64,000 nucleotides of DNA from Calothrix membranacea FACHB-236 (lineage in GTDB: Bacteria; Cyanobacteriota; Cyanobacteriia; Cyanobacteriales; Nostocaceae), in the NCBI RefSeq assembly GCF_014696315.1, contig NZ_JACJPX010000002.1:1-64000 (forward strand). Direction: 5' to 3'. A program made the translations under genes and the position numbers. Under the pieces are notes generated by a model, which saw only the letters and a program-made list of their open reading frames with translations, had not been told where the DNA came from and ran no database searches. This document shows, one piece after another, positions 29,073 to 38,490 of this stretch (the first letter of the stretch is position 1; each line of letters starts with the position of its first letter).

Positions 29073-29921
29073 TTAAGAATTGCTAGTGAGCTTGACTAAT
29101 TGATCTAGCTCATGCTGCATTTTATTTAAAACTAATTCATAACATTCATTGACATATTCGCGATCGCACGCCGCTTCTCTACCATAATGCTCAAATTTAA
29201 TCGGTGGGCAAACCCTTGTATGAATAGTGATAGGAAAGGGTATGTTAGGCAATGGGCCGAGTGATAAACCCCAAGGTAAGCCTAAATAAATGGGAAAAAC
29301 TACCGGATCAATACCAAACAACCAAGGCATTCCCAATTTGTGAAGTTGCGCGACAATGTCATAACATTCAGTCAATACAATCAGCGTCTCATGAGCACCC
29401 GCAGAAATCACAGGGACAATCGGTACTCGTTCCCGCAGTGCTACCTTGATAAACCCTTGTCGCCCCGCAAAATAAATTTGGTTCCGTAAAGCATAAGGTC
29501 GAAAAACATCTTCCGCACCACCAGGATACACAAGTACACTAGCTCCAGAGCGCAAAGCCGCATAGGCCATTTTGGGATGAGCCATAATTGCACCACATTT
29601 AGCTACCAATTGTGCTATTTGCGGAGTAACTTCCCAAACTTTCGGATGCATTAAACCATAGACTGGCCGCTCTACACCAAATTTTCGGAACCAGTCATAC
29701 ATCATCATCAGCATATCTGGAGCCGCGAGTCCCCCATTGTGAGAACCAACAAATAAAACTTGTTCTTGGGGTGGTAGATTCTCCCAACCACTAGTTTGAA
29801 CTCGAAAATAGTGGTCATAGAACCACCCCATGATCGGCATGATTGATTTGATGAATCCTGGATCTCGCTCATCCAAAGACCATCCGAGTTTTTTGTGCAA
29901 GCGATGTTGTGTTTCTGACAT
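29073..29921 (-). CDS. Lysophospholipid acyltransferase family protein (MGAT-like)
   Basis: A 282-residue predicted membrane-associated acyltransferase that would move an acyl group onto a glycerolipid or related alcohol. FVGSHNGGLAAPDM near residue 56 corresponds to the catalytic His region. VYPGGAEDVFRPYALRNQIY and QGFIKVALRERVPIVPVISA are typical of the MGAT/DGAT2-like branch of the superfamily, rather than PlsC, which has a tight HX4D motif. The N-terminus contains the stretch GFIKSIMPIMGWFYDHYFRV. It is divergent from ddl, separated by a 256-bp spacer made largely of tandem repeats. Substrate unknown; family assignment is good. Confidence 0.85.
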   Translation of the reverse strand: MSETQHRLHKKLGWSLDERDPGFIKSIMPIMGWFYDHYFRVQTSGWENLPPQEQVLFVGSHNGGLAAPDMLMMMYDWFRKFGVERPVYGLMHPKVWEVTPQIAQLVAKCGAIMAHPKMAYAALRSGASVLVYPGGAEDVFRPYALRNQIYFAGRQGFIKVALRERVPIVPVISAGAHETLIVLTECYDIVAQLHKLGMPWLFGIDPVVFPIYLGLPWGLSLGPLPNIPFPITIHTRVCPPIKFEHYGREAACDREYVNECYELVLNKMQHELDQLVKLTSNS

Positions 29922-29984
29922 CCAGGCATATTAACAAACTTGATAAAGTTCAGACAATGAGTAGTGTCTTCATTCCAGGATAAT

Positions 29985-30125
29985 TTTTGGGATTGGGGAT
30001 TGGGGACTGGGATGAGGGAGATGAGGGAGATGAGGGAGATGAGGGAGATGAGGGAGATGAGGGAGATGAGGGAGATAAGGGGGATGAGGGGAGCAATTAC
30101 CAATGACAAATGACAAATGACAAAT
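29985..30125. repeat. GATGAGGGA nonamer array with STRR1 and CAAATGA heptamers
   Basis: ATTGGGG/ACTGGGA heptamers at about 29990-30010 are followed by eight or so GATGAGGGA nonamers to about 30085, then tgacaaa heptamers to about 30128. The same nonamer on the opposite strand appears at about 160-190, 4680-4745 and 39080-39112. Confidence 0.92.
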
Positions 30126-30177
30126 AACAAACCTGTGATACGCTATCTGCGAGATAAAGCGTTATTAGGTACTGAAG

Positions 30178-31248
30178 ATGACTAAGCTGCGGGTAGGGTT
30201 GCTGTTTGGCGGACGTTCTGGGGAACATGAAGTTTCGATTAGTTCAGCACGGGCGATCGCTAATGCCTTAAGTGCAGAGCAAAATGCTAGTAAGTACGAA
30301 ATTCTACCTTTTTATATTCAAAAAGATGGCTTCTGGCAAGCTGGGGATGTGGCTCAACAAGTTTTAGCATCTGGCGCTGCTATTCAAAATCCTGCTGCTA
30401 ATCCTAACCTTTGGCAATTTCCACTGCAAACCCAAGCAGTAGATGTTTGGTTTCCCATTTTGCACGGGCCTAATGGTGAGGATGGCACAATTCAAGGTTT
30501 ACTCAGCCTGATGCAAGTGCCTTTTGTTGGTTCTGGGGTGTTAGGTTCGGCAACGGGAATGGATAAAATTGGCATGAAAGTTGCTTTTGCTCAAGCAGGA
30601 TTACCCCAAGTTAAGTACAAAGCCGTAACCAGAGCGCAAGTTTGGTCTAATCCTTGCGTATTTCCGAAATTATGTGACGAAATTGAGTCTGACCTTGACT
30701 ATCCTTGTTTTGTCAAGCCTGCAAACTTGGGTTCATCGGTGGGGATTGCGAAAGTGCGATCGCGCCAAGAATTAGAAGCGGCGTTAGATAATGCTGCTAG
30801 TTATGATCGCCGGATCATTGTAGAAGCTGGAGTGGTTGCTAGAGAAGTAGAATGTGCTGTTTTAGGCAACGATCAACCCCAAGCCTCGGTAATTGGAGAA
30901 ATTACTTACAAGAGTGATTTTTACGATTACGAAACAAAATATACAGCAGGTTTAGCAGATTTATTTATACCTGCTCAATTACCAGATGCGATCGCGCGTC
31001 AAATTCAAGACATGGCTTTACAAGCTTTTGCTGCTGTTGATGCGGCTGGTTTGGCAAGAGTAGACTTTTTCTATGTAGAAGCTACAGGCGAAGTTTTGAT
31101 CAATGAAATAAATACTTTGCCAGGGTTTACCGCAACTAGTATGTATCCCCAATTATGGGGGTATAGCGGTGTTCCCTTCCACGAACTAGTGGATAGATTA
31201 ATTCAACTAGCTTTAGAAAGAGATACTGTGGTTGAAAGGCAGAGTTAA
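30178..31248 (+). CDS. ddl: D-alanine--D-alanine ligase
   Basis: This cytoplasmic ATP-grasp enzyme joins two D-alanines for the peptidoglycan stem peptide. The 356-residue length is normal. The N-terminus has [33 protein letters not shown] near 98 and [14 protein letters not shown] follow. ATP-grasp elements include [17 protein letters not shown] near 180 and EVECAVLGN near 225. The Mg-binding end is [20 protein letters not shown] with [14 protein letters not shown]. The insert between residues 150 and 175 is typical of cyanobacterial Ddl. The start ATG at 30178 gives the canonical N-terminus. It appears to be monocistronic. Confidence 0.97.
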   Translation: MTKLRVGLLFGGRSGEHEVSISSARAIANALSAEQNASKYEILPFYIQKDGFWQAGDVAQQVLASGAAIQNPAANPNLWQFPLQTQAVDVWFPILHGPNGEDGTIQGLLSLMQVPFVGSGVLGSATGMDKIGMKVAFAQAGLPQVKYKAVTRAQVWSNPCVFPKLCDEIESDLDYPCFVKPANLGSSVGIAKVRSRQELEAALDNAASYDRRIIVEAGVVAREVECAVLGNDQPQASVIGEITYKSDFYDYETKYTAGLADLFIPAQLPDAIARQIQDMALQAFAAVDAAGLARVDFFYVEATGEVLINEINTLPGFTATSMYPQLWGYSGVPFHELVDRLIQLALERDTVVERQS

Positions 31249-31398
31249 CCCGACCAAAGTAGAGTTTTTGTCATAAATTATCAGATTTATTCCCCTCAGC
31301 AGTTTGTAAAAGTTACTTTGTTGTAAAATTGTGCTACTGATACCTGAATCCTCCAGTATGATCTTGGATCGAGAGGGGTACAAATCTGAAAGTAATCT

Positions 31399-32064
31399 AT
31401 GGAAAGTAGTCAGAGTGTACAGCACGAGGCAACCCAATCTACTGGGGCAACTCCAGAGCTGACAAAGAGTAAATCGAGCGTCATCAGTAATTCAAAAGTT
31501 CTGATACAAATCCTCGCACGCCATCCTTGGCTGTTATTGATTGGGTTATCAGCAACATTTTTTGCCAGTGCTGTGCTGGCCTTGCATTATCTCGGTTCTG
31601 TTGGCTATATAAGTCAGCCACAACAAGAACCAGAGAAGAACCAAGAGGTAGCAACTGTAGCTGAAGCAGCCATCAATACGCCCTCTGAAACTAGCAATCC
31701 TACACCTTTATGGCTGATAATGGCGATCGCTTTTAGCTGTGCTAGTGGGTGCTTAATAATTTTACGCGTCCTCAACCGTCCAGCTAAGGGGCAAAAAGGG
31801 CAAAAGCATATTAAACGCTATCCTACCCGTTCTGTACCCAGCCAGTTATCTCGAGTAGAACCACAACCTTCACGCAATCCGCAAGTATTTGTCCCACCCC
31901 CATCACTTGCGCCGCTTGCTTCTATGCAATCTCAAACAAAACCTCTGACGACAGTTCTACCACCAGAACCGAAATACGGTATGGAGAAAAGCAAAGAGTC
32001 TTTGGCAGATTTATTGGATCTTCGTAAACAAAGTTCACTGTCTACCATTTTACGCAAGTATTAA
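31399..32064 (+). CDS. Hypothetical membrane protein, two helices
   Basis: A 221-residue protein of unknown function. A polar N-terminus (about 1-40) precedes one membrane helix (PWLLLIGLSATFFASAVLAL). A short acidic loop follows, then a second helix (LWLIMAIAFSCASGCLIILR). A basic, proline-rich cytoplasmic tail with a conserved-looking end (KESLADLLDLRKQSSLSTIL) completes it. I do not recognise the family. It follows ddl by 150 bp on the same strand, but nothing shows co-transcription. The composition is coherent across the whole frame, so it is very likely expressed. Confidence 0.8.
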   Translation: MESSQSVQHEATQSTGATPELTKSKSSVISNSKVLIQILARHPWLLLIGLSATFFASAVLALHYLGSVGYISQPQQEPEKNQEVATVAEAAINTPSETSNPTPLWLIMAIAFSCASGCLIILRVLNRPAKGQKGQKHIKRYPTRSVPSQLSRVEPQPSRNPQVFVPPPSLAPLASMQSQTKPLTTVLPPEPKYGMEKSKESLADLLDLRKQSSLSTILRKY

Positions 32065-32103
32065 TATCTCTCCACCAAAAAATCGTTTAATTACAATTTT
32101 GTC

Positions 32104-32134
32104 AATAAGGGTATGGGGCTACCATGCCCTTATT
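32104..32134. repeat. Dispersed hairpin AATAAGGG-type (copy 3)
   Basis: aataaggg pairs with cccttatt and inner tatgg pairs with ccatg. It is related to the hairpins at 10872 and 20637, with a changed core. It also sits just downstream of a gene, here the two-helix membrane protein. Confidence 0.7.
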
Positions 32135-32142
32135 TATGTTTA

Positions 32143-32234
32143 TACCAATTTGAAAAAAGAGTTTAACAGATGAGTAGGGATATGGCATTGCCCTCTAAAT
32201 TATTTATCTGTCGCTGAAAGTATTTAAATTGGTA
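32143..32234. repeat. MITE-like element with terminal inverted repeats (copy 2)
   Basis: taccaattt at the left and aaattggta at the right bound 92 bp. The inner segments aacagat and atctgt continue the inverted symmetry. The motifs ggcattgcc and atctgtcgc match the element at 3119-3221. It has no coding capacity, so movement would need a transposase in trans. Confidence 0.65.
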
Positions 32235-32476
32235 CTATTTAGGAAATTGCCAAAATGGCAACCAATTAAAAGTTGTTCTAGTTACAGTGTAGAAGATAAA
32301 CGACTTCAAGGGTGTTGTTATCAGGGTCTACCAAGTAATTGGCAATTCTTAATACCCTACGGAAAGCGCAAAGCGCTACGTAATTCGTAGTTAAGAAAGT
32401 CTTATATTATTGGGATTATTGATTTAAATTGGTTGCATATTATAAGACTCATATTTTATTTTTGAAGTTCACGTAG

Positions 32477-32503
32477 GATGCGTTAGCGATAGCGTAACGC
32501 ATC
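32477..32503. repeat. 27-bp dispersed palindrome (copy 2)
   Basis: Exact reverse complement of 22489-22515: gatgcgtta, loop gcgatagcg, taacgcatc. Its stem-loop form and intergenic location resemble a small REP-like element. Confidence 0.88.
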
Positions 32504-33098
32504 AGCTAAACAAAAATACATAAAGAAGCGTAAAGGTTAAGCAGCAAACCCTTTACGCTTTTGACGCTACAAAAGTTTACTTAATTACGTTTAATAGCAC
32601 TTACTTAAATTTTGTATAGAATTTATATTTGATTATTGCAAAGCTAGGTATACTCTCAATACTGCTCGGTTAAGGATTTTCAAGTCGGAATTTGGTTTGG
32701 GGAAAAGGTGTACCCCTGCGCTTAAGCAAGCTACGCGTAGCGTCTCCGCAGGAGAAAGGGTAAGGGTTAAAGGTTTTTTCTTGCCCCTTTTTCCCTTCCC
32801 CTTTTGCCCTTAACCGACAAGTATTGGGTATACTCTAATTGATATGCCCTGTTCCATTTGCTCAATTACCTAACTACGCAAGTAATATCTGCGAATCAAA
32901 TCTTAATTACTATCTATTAGTATATCTGAATTATTGAAGAAAATTGATACATCTCTTCCCTCAGCTAGAAGCCCAAAAAATTATCCTTAACTAATATTAG
33001 AAAGGAAATGCACCTCTAAATAACAGTTGTTACAACTATCTTTGTTGAGGAGAGAAATAAATGAGGTCGTGACCTAATTAGAGTTCTGGGATTCATCT

Positions 33099-35513
33099 AT
33101 GTATGAACTAGTTCAGGCTGCTTTAAATAGTGACGATAAAAGTGCGCTGCATCAATTAATTCTTAATCTCAGTTCTACAGGTAAGCGTTACTTTCTTAGG
33201 AACGAGATTTTACAAGCTTTTGCTGACTATTGCCAACAATTCCAAAAGCCTACATATTTTTATCATTCTTCCTCTATCGGTCAATTAATTCATTATTGTC
33301 ATGAAATTATTTTGGAAGATGACAGTGTTTGGTTTGTTGTGCGTCCGAGAATTGCTAGTCAGGAAGTTTGGCAATTAACAGATGAATTGACCCAATTTGA
33401 GCTAATGACTTCCCAGGATTTGCTAGACGTAAGAGACCGTCTAGTAAATCGCTACCAACCTCACATTTTAGATATAGATCTGCACCCTTTTTATGCTAAT
33501 TCTCCAACGATTAGCGATCCAAGAAATATTGGTCAAGGTCTAGCTTTTCTCAACCGTTATTTGTGCAGCCAGGTATTAACAGACCCCCAATACTGTTTAG
33601 ATGTACTATTTAAAGTTCTCCATCGGCTGCAATACGATGGTATTGGCTTGCTAATTAATGATCGCATTCAATCGGGTAATCATCTAGCCCAACAAATGCA
33701 GCAAGTCATGAAATTTCTCAGCCAGCAACACCCTGACGCACCTTACGAGAAATTTCGCGTTGATTTGCAAGAACTCGGTTTTGAACCAGGCTGGGGTAAC
33801 ACTGTCTCACGAGTGAGAGAAACTCTAGAACTATTCCAAAGACTAATTGAAAACCCACAGCCCGCAATGTTAGAAGCATTGGTGTCCAGGATTCCCGCTG
33901 TATTTCGGGTTGTTCTCATTTCTATACATGGCTGGGTGAGTCAAGAAGGTGCTTTAGGTAGAGATGAAACCCTCGGTCAAGTTGCTTATGTTCTAGAACA
34001 AGCGCGCAGTTTAGAAAATAAACTGTGGGAAGAAATTCAACTTGCTGGTCTTGATGTGATAGGAATTAAGCCGCAGGTAATTATTCTTACCCGGCTAATT
34101 CCTAACTGTGAAGGCACATTTTGTAACCTCCGCCGGGAAAAAATCGAAGGGACAGAAAATGCTTGGATTCTGCGCGTACCTTTCCGAGAATTTAATCCTG
34201 AAGTTACAAATAATTGGATTTCTAAATATGAAATTTGGCCTTATTTAGAAACATTTGCCCAAGATGCAGAACAAGAAATATTAGCTGAATTTCAAGGTAG
34301 CAAACCACATCTTTTAATAGGTAACTATACAGATGGGAATTTAGTCGCTTTTCTGCTATCGCAAAAGCTGAAAGTTACCCATTGTCATATTGCCCATTCT
34401 TTAGAAAAACCGAAACGCCTGTTCAGCAATCTTTATTGGCAAAATCTCGAAGAACAATACCATCTTTCAGTCCAGTATAGTGCTGATTTGATTAACATGA
34501 ATGCGTCCGACTTCATCGTCACTTCTTCTTACCAAGAAATTGTCGGTACGCCAGAAAGCATGGGACAGTATGAGTCATACAAATGTTTTACCATGCCGGA
34601 ATTGTATCATGTAGTTGATGGTATTGATTTATTTAGTGCTAAATTTAACGTTGTTCCGCCAGGGGTAAACGAGAGTATCTTCTTTCCCAACAGCGAAGTA
34701 GGAAAACGAGATGAGAATCTTCGTCAACATCTCAACGAATTACTTTTTTATCAAGAAGATGGGCAAATTCTCGGTCATTTAGAAAACCCTGATAAGCGAC
34801 CAATTTTAACTTTAGCGCCGATGATATCTATTAAAAATCTGGCGGGTTTGGCTGAATGCTTTGGTAAAAGTCAGGCTTTGCAAGACCATTGCAATTTGTT
34901 TATCTTAACAGGTAAATTGCATCCATCAGAAGCATCTAATACAGAAGAAGCCGCAGAAATTCAAAAACTCCACGACATTATAAACCAATACAATCTGCAC
35001 GGTCATATCCGTTGGTTAGGTATGCGTCTCCCTGGACGTGATATTAGCGAAGCTTATCGATTCATAGCTGATAAAAAAGGAATTTATGTCCATTTTGCCA
35101 GCTTTGAAGCATTTGGTAGAAGCATTTTAGAAGCAATGATTTCTGGTTTACCAACTTTCGCCACACAATTTGGCGGTGCTTTAGAAATTATTGATGAACG
35201 AGAACATAAATTTACGCTTAATCCTACAGATTTAGAAGGGTCAGCAAATAAAATTGTAGAATTCTGCAATCAATGTGATATTCATCCTGAAAATTGGGAG
35301 GAAGCTTCCAATTGGATGATCAGAAGAGTTCGCAGTAAATATAACTGGAATATACACACCAATCAGTTACTTTTGCTAGCGAAAATTTATAGTTTCTGGA
35401 ACTTTGTCGCGCCAGAAAACACCGAAGCTAGGGTTCGCTATATGGAAACATTATTCCATCTAGTTTATAAACCAAGAGCGGATAAAATTTTAGAAAATCA
35501 TACAAGGCGATAG
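33099..35513 (+). CDS. susA: Sucrose synthase
   Basis: A reversible GT-B glycosyltransferase that, in filamentous cyanobacteria, mainly cleaves sucrose to fructose and ADP- or UDP-glucose. The 804-residue length is that of Anabaena SusA. An N-terminal regulatory region (about 1-240) is followed by the two Rossmann domains. Signatures include VTHCHIAHSLEKPKRLFSNL near 427, a YHVVDGIDLFSAKFNVVPPG segment near 505, and the donor-binding E-X7-E motif in SFEAFGRSILEAMISGLPTF near 668. The next gene starts 82 bp downstream in the same direction and encodes a sugar phosphorylase-mutase fusion, suggesting a shared sugar-catabolic operon. Upstream lies the repeat-rich spacer. Confidence 0.97.
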   Translation: MYELVQAALNSDDKSALHQLILNLSSTGKRYFLRNEILQAFADYCQQFQKPTYFYHSSSIGQLIHYCHEIILEDDSVWFVVRPRIASQEVWQLTDELTQFELMTSQDLLDVRDRLVNRYQPHILDIDLHPFYANSPTISDPRNIGQGLAFLNRYLCSQVLTDPQYCLDVLFKVLHRLQYDGIGLLINDRIQSGNHLAQQMQQVMKFLSQQHPDAPYEKFRVDLQELGFEPGWGNTVSRVRETLELFQRLIENPQPAMLEALVSRIPAVFRVVLISIHGWVSQEGALGRDETLGQVAYVLEQARSLENKLWEEIQLAGLDVIGIKPQVIILTRLIPNCEGTFCNLRREKIEGTENAWILRVPFREFNPEVTNNWISKYEIWPYLETFAQDAEQEILAEFQGSKPHLLIGNYTDGNLVAFLLSQKLKVTHCHIAHSLEKPKRLFSNLYWQNLEEQYHLSVQYSADLINMNASDFIVTSSYQEIVGTPESMGQYESYKCFTMPELYHVVDGIDLFSAKFNVVPPGVNESIFFPNSEVGKRDENLRQHLNELLFYQEDGQILGHLENPDKRPILTLAPMISIKNLAGLAECFGKSQALQDHCNLFILTGKLHPSEASNTEEAAEIQKLHDIINQYNLHGHIRWLGMRLPGRDISEAYRFIADKKGIYVHFASFEAFGRSILEAMISGLPTFATQFGGALEIIDEREHKFTLNPTDLEGSANKIVEFCNQCDIHPENWEEASNWMIRRVRSKYNWNIHTNQLLLLAKIYSFWNFVAPENTEARVRYMETLFHLVYKPRADKILENHTRR

Positions 35514-35595
35514 TTTAGGAAGATGAGAGAGATAAGGTAGACAATACCAAATGACAAATGACAAATGCCAATTGAACTAATTCAAGACATGTACG

Positions 35596-38478
35596 ATGGA
35601 TATAACAGGTAATTATCACGATTTTATTTATAAAGACTGGATTTTAATTGAAACCCAGTTTAACCCCGATCAGTTACATGCTAGAGAAACCATTTTCACA
35701 ATCGGTAATGGTTATTTGGGTACACGCGGTAGCTTTGAAGAAGGGTATATGCGTGCATTACCGGCTACATTTATCCACGGTGTTTATGATGAGGTTCCGG
35801 TTGTCTATACAGAACTGGTTAACTGTCCTGATTGGTTACCATTGACGGTGACGATCAATGGCGATCGCTTCCGTATGGATCAAGGAGAAATATTACAATA
35901 CGAACGTCAACTTGATGTGCGTCGGGGTCTAATTAGCCGTTCTGTACGTTGGCGCAGTCCTACAGGAAGTACGGTAGACCTGCAATTTGAGCGTTTCGCT
36001 AGTATGGCAGATGAGCATATTCTAGGGCAACGATGCCAAATCACACCCCTAGATTTTGATGGCTTAATTGAAATTCAAGCTAGCATTAACGGTTATCCGG
36101 AAAACCCTGGTTTTAATCACTGGGAATGGTTAGATCAAGGTAAAACTGACCAAGGCGTGTGGTTACATCGTCGTACCCGCAACTCATGCATTGATATTGG
36201 AATGGCGACACGGTTGCAAATTTTTGGCGCTGAGACAACTTTACAAGTTAACAGTGCGCCTGGTTATCCTACCTTGAGTGCATCATTCTCCGCGACAGCA
36301 AATCAGACAGTAACGGCAGAAAAAATTGTCACAGTTTTTACTTCACGGGATGTAGAAGCACCATACAAAGCTGCACGGGAAAAACTCGCTGTTCTTCCTA
36401 ACTATACAACCCTTCTCCAAGACCAAGAACAAGCATGGAATGAGTTATGGGAAAAAAGTGATATTGCAATTGAAGGCGATATTACAGCCGCTTTTGCTGT
36501 CCGCTACAACCTATTTCAGCTTTTAATTGCAGCCAGACGAAATGATGATCAGGTAAGTATCCCCGCCAAAACCCTTTCAGGCTTCGGTTATCACGGTCAT
36601 GTTTTCTGGGATACAGAAATTTTTATACTGCCATTTTTTATATATACACAACCAGAGCTTGCTCGTAACCTTCTCAGCTACCGCTACCATACTTTAAAAG
36701 GAGCACGACGCAAAGCCGCCCATGATGGTTATAAAGGGGCCATGTTTGCTTGGGAAAGTGCAGATACGGGCGATGAAGTCACACCCCGCTGGGCGTTACC
36801 AAACGATCCTTATGGCGAAGACGTGCGGATTTGGTGCCGCGATCGCGAAATTCATATAAGTGCAGATATCGTTTATGCTGTTTGGTACTACTGGCAAGCC
36901 ACTGGTGATGATGAGTGGATGCGAGACTGTGGCGCAGAAATTGTGTTAGATACGGCGATATTCTGGGGTAGCCGGGTGGAATTTAACCCCAAATACGAAC
37001 GTTATGAGATTCGCGGTGTTATCGGTGCAGATGAATATCACGAGTTTGTCCATAACAATACCTTCACCAACCGCATGGTGCAATGGCATCTGGAAAAGGC
37101 AATTATCATCGATGATTGGCTGCGCGCCAACTTCCTAGAACAAGCCAAGGAACTAGAAGAACAATTGCATTTGAGTAGGAAACAGCGATCGCGCTGGGAA
37201 GATATCATCGCTAATATCTGGATTCTCAGTTATCCAGACACAGGGTTAATTGAACAATACGAGGGATTTTTCCAATTAGAAGATATCGACTTGAGTAAGT
37301 ATGAACCCCGCACACGATCCATGCAAGCTATCTTAGGTATTGATGGTGCAAATAAGCGGCAAGTACTCAAGCAACCAGATGTTTTAATGCTGCTTTATTT
37401 GATGCGGCAATCAGAGGAATCGCCCTACAATCAAAAAACATTGCAGATTAACTGGGACTACTATGCACCCCGTACAGATATCACCTATGGTTCTTCCCTC
37501 GGCCCAGCCATTCATGGCATCTTAGCCTCAGATTTAGGGAAATCAGATGTAGCTTACGAACGGTTTATGCAAGCCGCAATGGTAGATTTGCAAGATGTTC
37601 GGGGTAATACTAACGATGGAATTCACGGCGCAAGTGCTGGTGGCGTTTGGCAAGCGGTAATTTTTGGCTTTGGTGGCATTCAAATGCGGGAAAATGGCCC
37701 TGTAGCCCAGCCCCACTTACCCCCAGGTTGGACGCGTCTCAAATTCAAATTACATTGGCGTGGTAAGTGGCACGATTTTGATTTACAGCCAGGAATAGGG
37801 ACTATGGAAGAATCCAATTCTCCGGATATTCGAGGAGTAATTTTTGATTTAGATGGTGTTCTTACAGATACCGCAGAATATCATTATCGCGCTTGGCAAA
37901 AGCTAGCCGATGAAGAAGGTATACCCTTTAATCGCCAAGCTAACGAAGCATTGCGCGGTGTTTCGCGGCGGGAATCTCTGATGCTGATTATAGGTGATAG
38001 ACAGTATTCAGAAGAGCAAATTCAAGAGATGATGGCACGTAAGAACCGCTATTATGTGGAATCTATTGAGAATATTTCACCCGCAGATTTATTACCAGGT
38101 GCGATCGCACTTCTTGATGAACTACGACAAGCGGGGATTAAAATCGCTATTGGTTCCGCCAGCAAAAATGCCCAAACCGTTGTCGATAAATTGGGCATTG
38201 CTAATAAAGTAGATGCGATCGCCGATGGTTATAGTGTAGAAAAACCCAAGCCAGCACCAGACTTATTTCTCTTCGCTGCCAAATTGCTAGGAATCCCGCC
38301 AGCACAATGCGTAGTTTTTGAAGATGCAACCGCAGGTGTGGAAGCCGCTTTAGCTGGCGGAATGTGGGCTGTAGGACTCGGCCCAGTTGAACGAGTTGGT
38401 GCTGCTAATGTAGTGCTGCCAGATTTAAAATGCATTAAATGGTCAGATATTAAAGATAAATTAATAATTCGTAATTAA
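35596..38478 (+). CDS. GH65 glucoside phosphorylase fused to beta-phosphoglucomutase
   Basis: A 960-residue two-enzyme polypeptide. Residues about 1-735 form a glycoside hydrolase family 65 phosphorylase (maltose, trehalose or kojibiose type). Its catalytic Glu is in VIGADEYHEFVHNNTFTNRM near residue 477 and its conserved FWDTEIFILPFF lies near 337. Residues about 745-960 form a HAD beta-phosphoglucomutase: VIFDLDGVLTDTAEYHYRAW carries the nucleophile and acid/base Asp, with GSASKNA and EDATAGVEAA further on. Phosphorolysis would give beta-glucose-1-phosphate, which the second domain converts to glucose-6-phosphate. It lies 82 bp after susA. The fusion joins two steps usually encoded by separate genes. 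The disaccharide is not determined by sequence. Confidence 0.94.
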   Translation: MDITGNYHDFIYKDWILIETQFNPDQLHARETIFTIGNGYLGTRGSFEEGYMRALPATFIHGVYDEVPVVYTELVNCPDWLPLTVTINGDRFRMDQGEILQYERQLDVRRGLISRSVRWRSPTGSTVDLQFERFASMADEHILGQRCQITPLDFDGLIEIQASINGYPENPGFNHWEWLDQGKTDQGVWLHRRTRNSCIDIGMATRLQIFGAETTLQVNSAPGYPTLSASFSATANQTVTAEKIVTVFTSRDVEAPYKAAREKLAVLPNYTTLLQDQEQAWNELWEKSDIAIEGDITAAFAVRYNLFQLLIAARRNDDQVSIPAKTLSGFGYHGHVFWDTEIFILPFFIYTQPELARNLLSYRYHTLKGARRKAAHDGYKGAMFAWESADTGDEVTPRWALPNDPYGEDVRIWCRDREIHISADIVYAVWYYWQATGDDEWMRDCGAEIVLDTAIFWGSRVEFNPKYERYEIRGVIGADEYHEFVHNNTFTNRMVQWHLEKAIIIDDWLRANFLEQAKELEEQLHLSRKQRSRWEDIIANIWILSYPDTGLIEQYEGFFQLEDIDLSKYEPRTRSMQAILGIDGANKRQVLKQPDVLMLLYLMRQSEESPYNQKTLQINWDYYAPRTDITYGSSLGPAIHGILASDLGKSDVAYERFMQAAMVDLQDVRGNTNDGIHGASAGGVWQAVIFGFGGIQMRENGPVAQPHLPPGWTRLKFKLHWRGKWHDFDLQPGIGTMEESNSPDIRGVIFDLDGVLTDTAEYHYRAWQKLADEEGIPFNRQANEALRGVSRRESLMLIIGDRQYSEEQIQEMMARKNRYYVESIENISPADLLPGAIALLDELRQAGIKIAIGSASKNAQTVVDKLGIANKVDAIADGYSVEKPKPAPDLFLFAAKLLGIPPAQCVVFEDATAGVEAALAGGMWAVGLGPVERVGAANVVLPDLKCIKWSDIKDKLIIRN

Positions 38479-38490
38479 GAATTACGAATT
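38466..38490. terminator. Perfect hairpin over two convergent stop codons
   Basis: aattcgtaatt (38466-38476) pairs with aattacgaatt (38480-38490) around a 3-nt loop. The + strand stop (38476-38478) and the - strand stop (38489-38491) both fall in or at the edge of it. The T-run is weak, so termination is inferred from position and symmetry. Confidence 0.5.

Larger units (their letters stand above)
32065..33098. other. 1-kb spacer made of dispersed repeat fragments
   Basis: No gene is supported. In order it holds a dispersed hairpin (32104-32134), a MITE-like element (32143-32234), an inverted cgctacg-type repeat near 32354-32394, and the 27-bp palindrome (32477-32503). A GCTACGCG/GTCTCCGCAGGAG module follows (32730-32754), then a 19-bp sequence shared with 16635-16653 (32807-32825). 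The susA promoter should lie in the last 250 bp. Confidence 0.75.
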
